Of a DNA stretch of 64,000 bases, positions 43,929 to 54,935 are shown in pieces. A program made the translations under genes and the position numbers. Every line of letters starts with the position of its first letter. Positions within the stretch are counted from its first letter, which is position 1. This DNA comes from Sinohyriopsis cumingii (Eukaryota; Mollusca; Bivalvia; Unionida; Unionidae). The notes below the pieces were generated by a model that saw nothing but the letters and a program-made list of their open reading frames with translations, did not search any database and was not told the DNA's origin. The DNA lies in the NCBI GenBank assembly GCA_028554795.2, contig CM068838.1, forward strand, positions 130,049,428 to 130,113,427. Reading direction: 5' to 3'.

Positions 43929-46386
43929 TTAAAATAATTTTCATTTTCTTTCATCTAAAATTTATTAGAAAAATTGTATAGGTTAGGGATGCTATTGAAA
44001 TGCCATCTGAAATGATTTATGTCTATATTATTTTCAAATTTCCACATTGTCCTGATGTTAATTTTTACAAGCAAGGAGTAAAGTCTGCTAGTTGAACTCT
44101 TTGAAACTTGTCTACCTGATTTCTAATTAATTACCGGATGTAGACTTTAGCAGGCAATATTGTCGTACACATACGGCTCCGATTCGGAAGTAATCTACAA
44201 ATGTGCCATTAAATGCCATCGGAAATTGATCTACAGTACGAAACTGGAGTGATCGATTTTGTGGTACAGGCACGTATCGAATATTATGGACATAAATAAT
44301 CCAATTACAGAATTTTCATGCAATCTAACGAACTTCACGGTCATGGTAGGCCACTCACTGCATATCAACTCTACTTAAATGATCATAGGTTTTTGACGTT
44401 TCGTGTTTCATACTTCAGAAATGAAGTGCGAGAAATATTTAATCTGGTCATTCTAGCGTAGGATAAACCCATATTTCGGTACCAATGATGCATTACAAGC
44501 ATTCACCATTCAACATGCAAACCTTTTCTGTAGGATAGCCCCGGTGTAACTTATAATAAAAGCGCTGGATATTACCCAAGATGTACCAGATTTGGACTAA
44601 ATTTCTTTCTTACATATGTAGCATATATATGCAATTATTATTCAAATGAATATATATCATGTCATATACCTGAAACATCAGTTTGATCCAGACAAAACAT
44701 GATTGCATGGTTTTCACTCCAAGGTGTTAAAGTCTCTCTTTGGACCCTTAGTACTATTATGTGGATTAGTACAGGTGATTCATTGCTTTCGATTACATGG
44801 AACCATTGTAAATGTTTCAGGACCTGTCACTACAACTGGAGCAATGTGTAATTTGCTTTAGAAAAATTACTTAGTCATTTGTGCAATCATTTCCTTGAAT
44901 GAAAAAGTTTAATTTGTTCAGTCGTGCTGACAGATATAGCGATAGTTAGGCAGACGTTTAGGATCCTGATCTGGACACCAGTGACGAATTTAAAGCGTGA
45001 AAGTTTGGAACTGAATAATCTCAGCAGTTAAAATATTTCTGATGAGTGGAAAGAAAGACTTGTATTATTTTGTAACACTAGTTGGCACTTAACGTGAGTA
45101 TGCGAATGTTCATGCAAGTATTATCTCGGCAGTTTGGCATTTCTTGAAATGCCAGTGGTTCTGAAACTTTTTCAATCTCCCGCAAAGTATACACAAGTGG
45201 CATACTGTCTCGAGAAACATTTATTGACACTAGATAATATCTTTTAAACTATTTGAGGCCGCCCAACTTCCATAGCAAAACCCTAGCTGTAAATTTGAGT
45301 CAAATATTGTAACATGCTTCATTGTTCAGAAAAAGTAAAATAAACAAGTTGAAAACATTTATTTTTACAACTGATCCATTGAGTTATTTGCAGAACCTTT
45401 TTCTATCTAGATCAGACATAACAAGAAAACTTCATTGTTGATCAGTATCGCAAGGACACCCTTGTGTTTGAAACATATTTTTAGTATGGCATAATATGGC
45501 TTTCCATTTGGACTGCAATGATGAGATAAATTGTACCATGCAAAAAACCTCACTGAAGCAAATGCAACTAAACTACGCATTACGTACGTCTCCGTTGCTC
45601 CTAATGAAAGAAGTACAAGTGTTATATATGTACAATTCTGTCATTGTTTACAATTATCACTGCACTAATCTAGTTAAAGAACTGTTATTGCATCATATTG
45701 TGAGCCCTAAGAAAATCATAAATACGTATTCTCCATATTTATGTGAGATTTATTTGCATGTGAGAAGTGCTACCTGCATGGAATAGAAAAAATAAATAAA
45801 CATACAAAATAAAAAATATTCGCTGTGTTCAGCCTTTCGACCTTTACGTAGGCAGAGAAAGCAGGCCTAAAATGGGTAGATTTAATACCATATAAATTTT
45901 TGTGTAATGTTATGATTGGATTCAAATCAAAGCAATTTACATTTTCTGCATGAGTGAGTTTGTAAGTCTTGTTGTGTAGTATACAGTCTCTCTTAATGGC
46001 AAAATTTGTAAATTGGTTTCTTTTCATTAATATTTTGCTAAATGTTTGAACAGTTGAAAGATGTTTTTCAGCGATGTTGCAACAGGTACATGTATAGTCA
46101 TACAAGTGGAGCATCACATGTAAGAAAGAGAGATGAACAGTAATTCGTATGGATCTATAAAGCAAAAACTTATTTCAAATGAGCTATCGACAGAGTTATA
46201 ATTACATCATGAATAAGCGACTCTCATATCTGATTTTATTTTTATATAAGTAAAATCACTACAGTTCTAAAAACCAAACATAATCATAGTTAAGCTGAAA
46301 ACGAATACCAATTTTAAAAATATGTTACATTTTATTGATCCTTTTTGGGAAGAATATATTAATCACAAATTGTTCTTACTGGCGTT
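43929..46386. repeat. S1 spacer, copy 4
   Basis: This is the same 2,458-bp spacer, without a gene. It has G at 44269, as in copy 2. Its right end, tcttactggcgt (46374-46385), is the left half of the target-site duplication of H. Confidence 0.88.
46374..46385 (+). repeat. Target-site duplication, left of copy H
   Basis: The 12-mer tcttactggcgt at the end of S1 recurs at 52122-52133 directly after the tail of H, at the start of S2. The first t is ambiguous with the CAAT tail. It identifies H as occupying an original insertion site. Confidence 0.8.
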
Positions 46387-46939
46387 CCCCCTGCGGGTCC
46401 GGGGTTGTAGAATTGGCCCGACGTGCCTCGCTACGTGTCGTAAAAGGCGACTAAGTAGAGGCAACCTGTTTGCCGTTGGTTGCGTCCCGTGTCGGGGGAG
46501 GAAAGGATCCTGGTAGTTGAGCAGTGGCTTTCCCTGCAATACACTACTTTGGCCTCTACTTCTCTTAGACGGGTGGTCGGGATGGGCCCGGTTCCGACAA
46601 ATCGGCTGGTCACGCGCAGCCCTAGGAGGTCTTTATTAACTTTCTCACCTTCTTTCTCTCTCTCCTTGTATCTCTCTTGATACCACCGTTGCCCCTATAT
46701 TCTTTTCCTTTATATTTCCCTTTTCCAAGTCTTAGAAGGCTTCCTAGAAGGCGGTGGCTTAACGGGTCAATCGGGGGGTAATTTTACCGACCTTAGAAAC
46801 TGGCGACTTCAAGGTCAATCAAAGGTAATTTTATCAACTGAGTATGGCATTTGTGTATCCCTGGCACTTGAAAAGTGTCCCCTTGTTGGGCTCCTTGGTG
46901 GGTGGGGAGCACGGGTGCTGAATGTTTAATCTAGCCATC

Positions 46940-48106
46940 ATGGATAATTCCAAAAAAAATCAAAATAAAAGATCGAAACCCTTATCAGATTCTGACGATG
47001 CACCATGTAGTGTGGAGTCATTTCCACGCTTCATGGTCATACAGTCAAAAGATGCCACGAAACCACTTGCCGCACTATCTCCATTTGTCATCGAAAAGAC
47101 TATCACAGGATCGATTGGCACACCCAAAAGTGTTAAAAAGTTGAAATCGGGTTGTCTTCTTATTGAGTGTGAGCGACGAGGTCAATCAGACAATATCAGG
47201 AAAATGAAAACGTTCTTTGATATCCCAGTAACCTCATTCGCTCACACCACACTGAATACGTCCAAAGGCGTGATTCGCTGCCGTGACTTGGCTGGAGTCA
47301 CCGACGCTGACATCATCGAAGGAATGAAAGGTGAAGGTGTCACTGCAGTCCGACGAATACGTATTAAACGTAATAACAATCTGCAGGACACCAACACCAT
47401 TGTACTCACCTTCAACAGGCCAACTGTACCCAAAGTGGTAAAAGTTGGCTTTTTGCAAGTAAAGGTAGAGATTTACATTCCCAACCCCCTTCGGTGTTAT
47501 AAATGTCAAAAATACGGCCATCACGAAGACCGCTGCTCCAAGAGCCAAATATGTGGCCGATGCGGAGACAATGCTCATCAGGAATCTGATTGTAGAGCAA
47601 CTCCGCATTGTGTCAACTGCGGAAAAGAGCACCACGCAAATTCCAAGGATTGCGATACCTGGAAACAGGAGAAGGAAATTCAGAGGGTAAAATACACAAA
47701 TAATATTCCCTATCCAGAAGCCAGAAAAATTGTACAGGCAAAAACAGCCCATCCTGGCCCATCCTTCTCCACTGTAGTGAAGAGCAATCCTAAAACAACG
47801 AAGGACGCTCAAACACAAACAGAAGCACCCGATTCAACCCCAAATTCAAACACCCCCCATTACCAAGCACAGAAAAACACGGCATCTACTCAGACTACAT
47901 TTAATAATACCCAACAACCTAAATCACCAAAGAGTAAAAAATCTCACGGAAACAGGCAACAAAAGGGGTCAGATGACCCCATCAAACTTTATAACAGGTT
48001 TGGAGACATCGAGAGCATGGATGCAGAAGAATCTGCTCTTTGCGCTCAAGGGAACTCCAGACCTAACAACAAAAAATTCACCCCCGTACTTCCTCCAGAG
48101 AAATAA
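46940..48106 (+). CDS. ORF1, intact length (copy H)
   Basis: This 388-aa gag-like protein has the normal C-terminus (FTPVLPPEK), because the extra A of E-G is absent. The start is assigned to MDNSKK at 46940. A longer frame from 46922 exists but has a weak context. The RRM-like block, three CCHC knuckles and the basic low-complexity tail are present. Apart from the C-terminus it matches the E-G proteins, including the DDAPCSV and ESALCAQ variants that separate E-H from C, I and J. A protein could be made, but the adjacent ORF2 is dead. Confidence 0.9.
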   Translation: MDNSKKNQNKRSKPLSDSDDAPCSVESFPRFMVIQSKDATKPLAALSPFVIEKTITGSIGTPKSVKKLKSGCLLIECERRGQSDNIRKMKTFFDIPVTSFAHTTLNTSKGVIRCRDLAGVTDADIIEGMKGEGVTAVRRIRIKRNNNLQDTNTIVLTFNRPTVPKVVKVGFLQVKVEIYIPNPLRCYKCQKYGHHEDRCSKSQICGRCGDNAHQESDCRATPHCVNCGKEHHANSKDCDTWKQEKEIQRVKYTNNIPYPEARKIVQAKTAHPGPSFSTVVKSNPKTTKDAQTQTEAPDSTPNSNTPHYQAQKNTASTQTTFNNTQQPKSPKSKKSHGNRQQKGSDDPIKLYNRFGDIESMDAEESALCAQGNSRPNNKKFTPVLPPEK

Positions 48107-48168
48107 CCAAACAAATTCCCTCTGCGAAAGGTCTAACATAGCTCCACAATCTTTAATTTAAATTTATA

Positions 48169-51100
48169 ACGAAAAACACTATCATACAATGGAATTGTCG
48201 AGGACTTAAAGCAAATTACAATGATCTTCTCCTGTTTTTAAACGAACATGATCCTGCGGTACTATGCCTTCAAGAAACATTCTTGAAAGATACGGACAAC
48301 ATCACATTTAAAAACTACTCCCTGTTTAACACCTGCTCTCCAAATGTTGATAGGGCATCAGGAGGAGTTTCTGTTATTGTGAACAACAGAGCTCTTCATA
48401 GTTTCATTCCTTTAAACACCAATTTACAAGCCATTGCTGTAAGCGTCACTCTACATCGAGTGATTACATTTTGCTCTATTTATTTACCACCAAACACTAA
48501 CCTAGTACCAAACGAACTCGATAATCTTGTTCAACAGCTCCCCGCACCCTTTGTTTTACTCGGGGATTTTAATGCCCATAACATTTTATGGGGATCGAAT
48601 CATGTAAGTGACAGAGGTCACAAAGTTGAAGACTTTATTTCTAGACACGATCTGTGTCTATATAATACCAAAACACCTACATATTTACACCCAGGCACGG
48701 GTACATACACATGCATCGATTTGACAATTTGTTCTCCTTCGCTGCTTTTGGACTATGAATGGAAGGTCGCTGATGACCTTCACAGCAGTGATAACTTCCC
48801 AATCTCCCTTGTAAATCATAACTCTACAATTGATGACGTAATTCCACAATGGAATATAAAGAAGGTCGACTGGGCCAAATTCGAAACACTCTGTAAAACC
48901 AGGCTGAATGAGGATACAGTTTTCAATGTTAACGACCCCATTCAGCATTTTACATCTATTTTAACTGACATTGCAGAAGAATCTATCCCCAAGTCCTCAG
49001 CAAACTGTAAAAGAACCCTAAAACCTTGACTCACTAAGGAATGTAAGGAAGCCATACGGCAACGCCGAGAAGCCTTGAAAAAATTTAACAATCATCCGAC
49101 GCCCGAGAATTTAAGTAAATATCGTATTCTCCGGGCCAAAGCTCGCCGCACAATCAAAGAAAGTAAACGAGCATCATGGATGAAATATGTTTCCTCTTTA
49201 AACTCTCGTTCCTCAATTAAGAAAGTTTGGGACACGATCCGAAAAATAAACGGAAAGAGAAAACACAATTCTTTCCGACATCTAAAAGTGAACAATAACA
49301 TTCTTAGCTCAAAACGTGACATAGCAAATGTTCTTGCTGATACATTCTCTAAAAATTCGTCATCATCTAATTATTCCGAAGCCTTCCAAAAATTGAAAAC
49401 TCAAAAAGAAAAGTCACGTTTAAAATTCACATCCAACAACTCGGAAAGCTACAACCAGCTGTTTTCACTATCAGAACTTATGGAGGCTTTAGACAAGGCC
49501 CATGATACTTCCGCTGGGCCTGACAAAATACATTACCAGTTTTTAAAACATCTTCCAGAATCATCTTTAACATCTCTTTTAAAACTCTTCAATGATTTAT
49601 GGATTACTGGTAACCTACCTAAAATCTGGAAAGAAGCAACAGTAATACCAGTTCCCAAACCCGGTAAAGATAGCGAAGATCCTACCAACTATCGACCTAT
49701 TGCACTTACAAGCTGCATGTGCAAAACAATGGAACGAATGATCAATTCTCGGCTTGTATGGTACCTGGAAACTAACAATTTAATATCTCCTTTCCAAAGT
49801 GGCTTTCGTTATGGACGGAGCACCAACGATCATCTGGTTAGACTAGAAACATTCATTCGCGATGCATTTATTAAGAAAGAACATTTAGTAGCGGTTTTCT
49901 TTGATTTAGAAAAGGCCTATGACACAACATGGAAGTACGGGATACTAAATGACCTGAACGATCTAGGTCTAAAAGGCCGTCTGCCCTCTTTCATATCCAA
50001 CTTCCTCTCCGACAGAGAATTCAAGGTACGTGTGGGCTCTACTCTCTCAGATTTGCACGAGCAAGAGATGGGTGTGCCCCAGGGCAGTATTTTATCTGTG
50101 ACACTTTTCAATATCAAAATTAATAACATCACCAAGTGTTTGACTACTGGTGTGGATTGCTCACTATATGTTGATGATTTTCTCATATGTTATCGGTCAA
50201 AGCACATGCATACAATTGAAAGACAACTACAGCAAAATATCAACAAGATTCAAAATTGGGCTAGTACGAACGGTTTCAAATTCTCGAAATCAAAAACGGT
50301 ATGTATGCATTTCTGTCAATTACGACGACACCACGATGAACCTAAACTCACGCTGGACGGAACACCTATTCCAGTTGTTGAGGAAACAAAATTTTTGGGT
50401 ATTATCTTTGACAGAAAACTGACCTTTATTCCACACCTAAAAAACTTGAAAGCCAAATGCTTAAAAGCACTTGACCTACTTAAAGTAGTAGCGCACACTG
50501 ACTGGGGTGCTGATAGAAAAGTCATCCTGAATTTATATAGAACGTTTATTCGCTCCAAACTAGACTATGGTTGCGTTGTGTATGGTTCTGCCAGAAAATC
50601 GTATCTTAAAATGCTTGATCCAATTCATCATCAGGGAATAAGACTGGCTCTGGGAGCATTTAAAACATCCCCGTGTGAAAGCCTTCTAGCTGAGGCGAAT
50701 GAACCACCGTTATCGCATCGTAGAGAAATGCTTTCCGCACAGTATGCTCTCAAATTAAAATCAAACCCTCTGAATCCTGCTTTTTCGGCTGTTTTTCAAC
50801 CCAAATACAAAACTTTATACAAAAATAAACCAAACGCCATACCTTCCTTTGGCATTAGAATATCATCCAGCCTTGAGACTACAAATATAGATCTTTCAAA
50901 AATTCAGAAAACATCCATCTCCGAAACACCACCCTGGCTAATTAAACAACCAAAAGTACGTTTTACGCTACACGATGGAAAAAAATCCGAAACAAACCCT
51001 TCTATCTTCCACAACTCTTACCATGAACTCCTCACCGAATTTAAAAACTACACCAGAATTTACACTGATGGCTCAAAGGATGAGGAAAAGGCTGCTGCAG

Positions 51101-51849
51101 CCTTTGTTTGTGGAAATCACACAACGCAAGTTCGCTTACCAAATGGAGCATCAACTTTTACAGCCGAAATCAGAGCAATAGACCTTGCTCTGCAACATAT
51201 AGAAAAGAACTGTATTTTAAACAGTATCATCTTCTCCGACTCGCTATCAGTACTCCAGTCACTACACAATAGAAAACTGGAGAACCCATTATTGAAAAAC
51301 ATACTCGTAAAAAATACCGAGCTGAGTGTCTCCCACAATATAATATACTTTTGGTTACCTAGCCACATTGGTATTAAAGGTAACGAAAAAGCAGATCGCG
51401 CTGCTAAAATGGCCCTTTCTCAAGAACCATCTGATTTTAAAATACCATATACTGATTTTAAACCTTGTATCAGAAAGTTCTTACGTCAGAAGTGGCAGGC
51501 ATCATGGAATGATGCTGTAAATAACAAACTTCATGCAATCAAACCAACTCTAGGAGAATGGACTCCTTCCTACAGAACCATTCGTAGGGAGGAGGTAGTC
51601 ATTGCAAGAATCCGAATTGGTCATACTTATATCACCCACACCCACATACTAAAAGGTGAAGACCCACCAGAGTGCGTTTCTTGCAATGAACCATTCACTG
51701 TCAAGCACTTTATGATAGAGTGCTTTGACCTACAACCTACGCGCGATCGTTATTACGTTGTGCATGACATGAAAGAACTTTTTGATAATATAAACATCAC
51801 TCGTATTATCGAGTTCTTGAAAGCCGTAAATATTTACTCTAAACTCTGA
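48169..51849 (+). pseudogene. ORF2, inactivated (copy H)
   Basis: The three lesions of the E-H group are present: ACG start (48169-48171), Asn for catalytic His209 (48793-48795), TGA for Trp287 (49027-49029). It shares KKVDWAKF and EESIPKSS with G, keeps SYRTIRREE as in E, and has ETFLKD where E, F and G have ETYLKD. Reverse-transcriptase motifs are of the E/F type (LNDLNDL, GSTLS, TTGVDC, NWASTNGF). The downstream 924-codon open frame keeps all RT and RNase H catalytic residues, but it would lack the endonuclease. Confidence 0.92.
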
Positions 51850-52121
51850 CTTTTATGCTATCACCTTGTGCAGTTTTATGCAATATATATACCGTCCCAT
51901 TTTAATACCTATTCATCTTTTTTACATCTCCCGTTGATCGGGAAGCTTTATTTTGCACCGTTACCATCTTACCGTTTTTAATTTCAACCATTTGTTCTTT
52001 TATATCGCTGGTCGATATAGAACCTTTTATAAGTTTTAAAAGATTATACAAGTAACACTTTGTTTGGCGCTAAATAGCCTAAAAGTGCTGATGCGCCGTT
52101 AAAAAACAAACAATCAATCAA

Positions 52122-52133
52122 TCTTACTGGCGT
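52122..52133 (+). repeat. Target-site duplication, right of copy H
   Basis: tcttactggcgt follows the CAAT tail of H and repeats 46374-46385. It continues into S2 (aaaattctgc), which gives the sequence to the right of the original insertion site. Confidence 0.8.
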
Positions 52134-52662
52134 AAAATTCTGCTTTATGCACCATAATATCATTACATCAGTTTAATACCACAGTAAATAAAATGAGAAT
52201 TGCTGTAATATGACAGGACCAAGGTGTAGTAGTGAATATTGATGGTAACTAATATGAAAGTTAACATCTGTGAATCTTTCCAGACTCATCAGTTTTTACC
52301 AGATGACTCCAACCCAAAAATAGTCACGATTGATTATTTGCAAAATACTATACAAAGGTGGATCATGATAAATTTTGTTCTATAACAATTGATACCTTTT
52401 TTCTTTTTTAGGCCAGACTTCACTACAACAATTTAATGTTTAATGCTGTCTAAACGTTCACGCAATTGTTCTAATCTCGATCTCAATAAGCAGGATGTTT
52501 TTCGTTCTCATGTCTGTTTAGACATTCTGACATGTTGTTTAACAAGGTGTCCTTATAGCACTCAGTGGCACATTATCAAGACATTTATATTACTTAATTG
52601 CTCGCTTTGATAACAATAGCTCTGTTTTTCAATCTCTCCGATTGGCATAAACATCTATGAAG

Positions 52663-52664
<2 letters not shown>

Positions 52665-52747
<83 letters not shown>
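52665..52747. repeat. (AT)n microsatellite in S2 copy 1
   Basis: This is an uninterrupted 83-nt alternating AT run. The counterpart at 59399-59481 has exactly the same length. Confidence 0.95.
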
Positions 52748-52751
<4 letters not shown>

Positions 52752-52800
52752 AACTTCTTTTGATATTAGATTTTCATTTTGTACGAGTTTTTACACCAAT

Positions 52801-52866
52801 TGATTCCAGTGGTTAGCGTGCCGGACTCGTGGACGAAAGAGTTTGGGTTCGAATCCTATCGTCGGA
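52801..52866 (+). other. tRNA-like sequence, probable tRNA-derived SINE head (S2 copy 1)
   Basis: It contains tagcgtgccgg (52814-52824), matching an A box at 9 of 11 positions, and ggttcgaatcc (52846-52856), a perfect B box, 21 nt apart. These are the internal RNA polymerase III promoter elements. The 5' acceptor side does not pair with the 3' side (cgtcgga), and the anticodon stem is poor. It is therefore more likely a tRNA-derived SINE or tRNA relic than a working tRNA gene. Confidence 0.55.
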
Positions 52867-53706
52867 CCAGCCTGAATAAGGTACTATGGTATGCAATTGG
52901 TCACGTTACTTTACCCCAATATACTTGTCATTCAATTTGCTCACTCATGTTATTGTAAAATGAAGCACAACCACAACATTTTACGACTTGTTTTCATAAA
53001 GCACAAGTTTGCAAAATAGAGAAGCAGTTGTACATGTAATAATAATGACCATAACTATGTTGTGTGTTTGATACAGGAATTAAATCCTGACTTGACACCA
53101 TCAGAAATTCGTTCTGCATCAGACATCCGGGAATCAGTTTAGCTTTAGTATGACCCCCTGCGGGTCCGGGGTTGTAGAATTGGCCCGACGTGCCTCGCTA
53201 CGTGTCGTAAAAGGCGACTAAGTAGAGGCAACCTGTTTGCCGTGGGTTGCGTCCCGTGTCGGGGGAGGAAAGGATCCTGGTAGTTGAGCAGTGGCTTTCC
53301 CTGCAATACACTACTTTGGCCTCTACTTCTCTTAGACGGGTGGTCGGGATGGGCCCGGTTCCGACAAATCGGCTGGTCACGCGCAGCCCTAGGAGGTCTT
53401 TATTAACTTTCTCACCTTCTTTCTCTCTCTCCTTGTATCTCTCTTGATACCACCGTTGCCCCTATATTCTTTTCCTTTATATTTCCCTTTTCCAAGTCTT
53501 AGAAGGCTTCCTAGAAGGCGGTGGCTTAACGGGTCAATCGGGGGGTAATTTTACCGACCTTAGAAATTGGCGACTTCAGGGTCATTCAAAGGTAATTTTA
53601 TCAACTGAGTATGGCATCTGTGTATCCCTGACACTTGAAAAGTGTCCCCTTGTTGGGCTCCTTGGTGGGTGGGGAGCACGGGTGCTGAATGTTTAATCTA
53701 GCCATC

Positions 53707-54873
53707 ATGGATAATTCCAAAAAAAATCAAAATAAAAGATCGAAACCCTTATCAGAGTCTGACGATGAACCATTTAGTGTGGAGTCATTTCCACGCTTCA
53801 TGGTCATACAGTCAAAAGATGCCACGAAACCGCTTGCCGCACTATCTCCATTTGTCATCGAAAAGACTATCACAGGATCGATTGGCACACCTAAAAGTGT
53901 TAAAAAGTTGAAATCGGGTTGTCTTCTTATTGAGTGTGAGCGACGAGGTCAATCAGACAATATCAGGAAAATGAAAACGTTCTTTGATATCCCAGTAACC
54001 TCATTCGCTCACACCACACTGAATACGTCCAAAGGCGTGATTCGCTGCCGTGACTTGGCTGGAGTCACCGACGCTGACATCATCGAAGGAATGAAAGATG
54101 AAGGTGTCACTGCAGTCCGACGAATACGTATTAAACGTAATAACAATCTGCAGGACACCAACACCATTGTACTCACCTTCAACAGGCCAACTGTACCCAA
54201 AGTGGTGAAAGTTGGCTTTTTGCAAGTAAAGGTAGAGATTTACATTCCCAACCCCCTTCGGTGTTATAAGTGTCAAAAATACGGCCATCACGAAGACCGC
54301 TGCTCCAAGAGCCAAATATGTGGCCGATGCGGAGACAATGCTCATCAGGAATCTGATTGTAGAGCAACTCCGCATTGTGTCAACTGCGGAAAAGAGCACC
54401 ACGCAAATTCCAAGGATTGCGATACCTGGAAACAGGAGAAGGAAATTCAGAGGGTAAAATACACAAATAATATTCCCTATCCAGAAGCCAGAAAAATTGT
54501 ACAGGCAAAAACAGCCCATCCTGGCCCATCCTTCTCCACTGTAGTGAAGAGCAATCCTAAAACAACGAAGGACGCTCAAACACAAACAGAAGCACCCGAT
54601 TCAACCCCAAATTCAAACACCCCCCATTACCAAGCACAGAAAAACACGGCATCTACTCAGACTACATTTAATAATACCCAACAACCTAAATCACCAAAGA
54701 ATAAAAAATCTCACGGAAACAGGCAACAAAAGGGGTCAGATGACCCCATCAAACTTTATAACAGGTTTGGAGACATCGAGAGCATGGATGCAGAAGAATC
54801 TGCTCCATGCGCCCAAGGGAACTCCAGACCTACAAACAAAAAATTCACCCCCGTACTTCCTCCAGAGAAATAA
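53707..54873 (+). CDS. ORF1: gag-like zinc-knuckle protein (copy I)
   Basis: This is a 388-aa protein starting MDNSKK in the context atcATGG. A weaker in-frame ATG lies 18 nt upstream at 53689. It is nearly identical to ORF1 of C, with DDEPFSV in place of DDEPCSV near residue 20. It has the RRM-like block, then CCHC knuckles of CX2CX4HX4C, CX2CX4HX4C and CX2CX4HX5C type in the segment from about residue 186 to 238, then a Lys/Ser/Gln/Thr-rich tail ending FTPVLPPEK. There is no disruption. ORF2 follows after 62 nt. Confidence 0.92.
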   Translation: MDNSKKNQNKRSKPLSESDDEPFSVESFPRFMVIQSKDATKPLAALSPFVIEKTITGSIGTPKSVKKLKSGCLLIECERRGQSDNIRKMKTFFDIPVTSFAHTTLNTSKGVIRCRDLAGVTDADIIEGMKDEGVTAVRRIRIKRNNNLQDTNTIVLTFNRPTVPKVVKVGFLQVKVEIYIPNPLRCYKCQKYGHHEDRCSKSQICGRCGDNAHQESDCRATPHCVNCGKEHHANSKDCDTWKQEKEIQRVKYTNNIPYPEARKIVQAKTAHPGPSFSTVVKSNPKTTKDAQTQTEAPDSTPNSNTPHYQAQKNTASTQTTFNNTQQPKSPKNKKSHGNRQQKGSDDPIKLYNRFGDIESMDAEESAPCAQGNSRPTNKKFTPVLPPEK

Positions 54874-54935
54874 CAAAACAAATTCCGTCTGCGAAAGGTC
54901 TAACCTAGCTCCACAATCTTTAATTTAAATTTATA

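Larger units (their letters stand above)
19332..52121 (+). repeat. Tandem array 1: four 8,199-bp units (S1 spacer + LINE)
   Basis: The spacer S1 (19332-21789) recurs at 27531, 35730 and 43929, each exactly 8,199 bp apart, and each is followed by one LINE (E, F, G, H). The units differ by only scattered substitutions plus a one-base ORF1 indel. The last element, H, has a different 3'UTR from E-G and is followed by S2 instead of S1. The array looks like a macrosatellite made by unequal crossing-over between LINE copies. Confidence 0.93.
46387..52121 (+). mobile_element. LINE copy H (ORF2 dead, original right junction)
   Basis: 5'UTR 46387-46939, ORF1 46940-48106 with a normal C-terminus, broken ORF2 48169-51849. 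The 3'UTR is of the A/I type (tatatacc, taatacctatt, gctggtcgat, tgctgatgcg), not the D type seen in E-G, and the tail ends at ~52121. A 12-bp target-site duplication flanks it (46374-46385 and 52122-52133). H is thus the copy closest to the founder insertion between S1 and S2. Confidence 0.92.
52122..53153. repeat. S2 spacer, copy 1
   Basis: This is 1,032 bp of non-LINE DNA with no protein gene. It begins with the right half of the H target-site duplication (52122-52133) and contains a dinucleotide (AT)n run (52665-52747) and a tRNA-like segment with a perfect B box (around 52801-52866). It ends at agtatga just before copy I, which is the presumed left target site of the I-type insertion. 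Confidence 0.85.
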
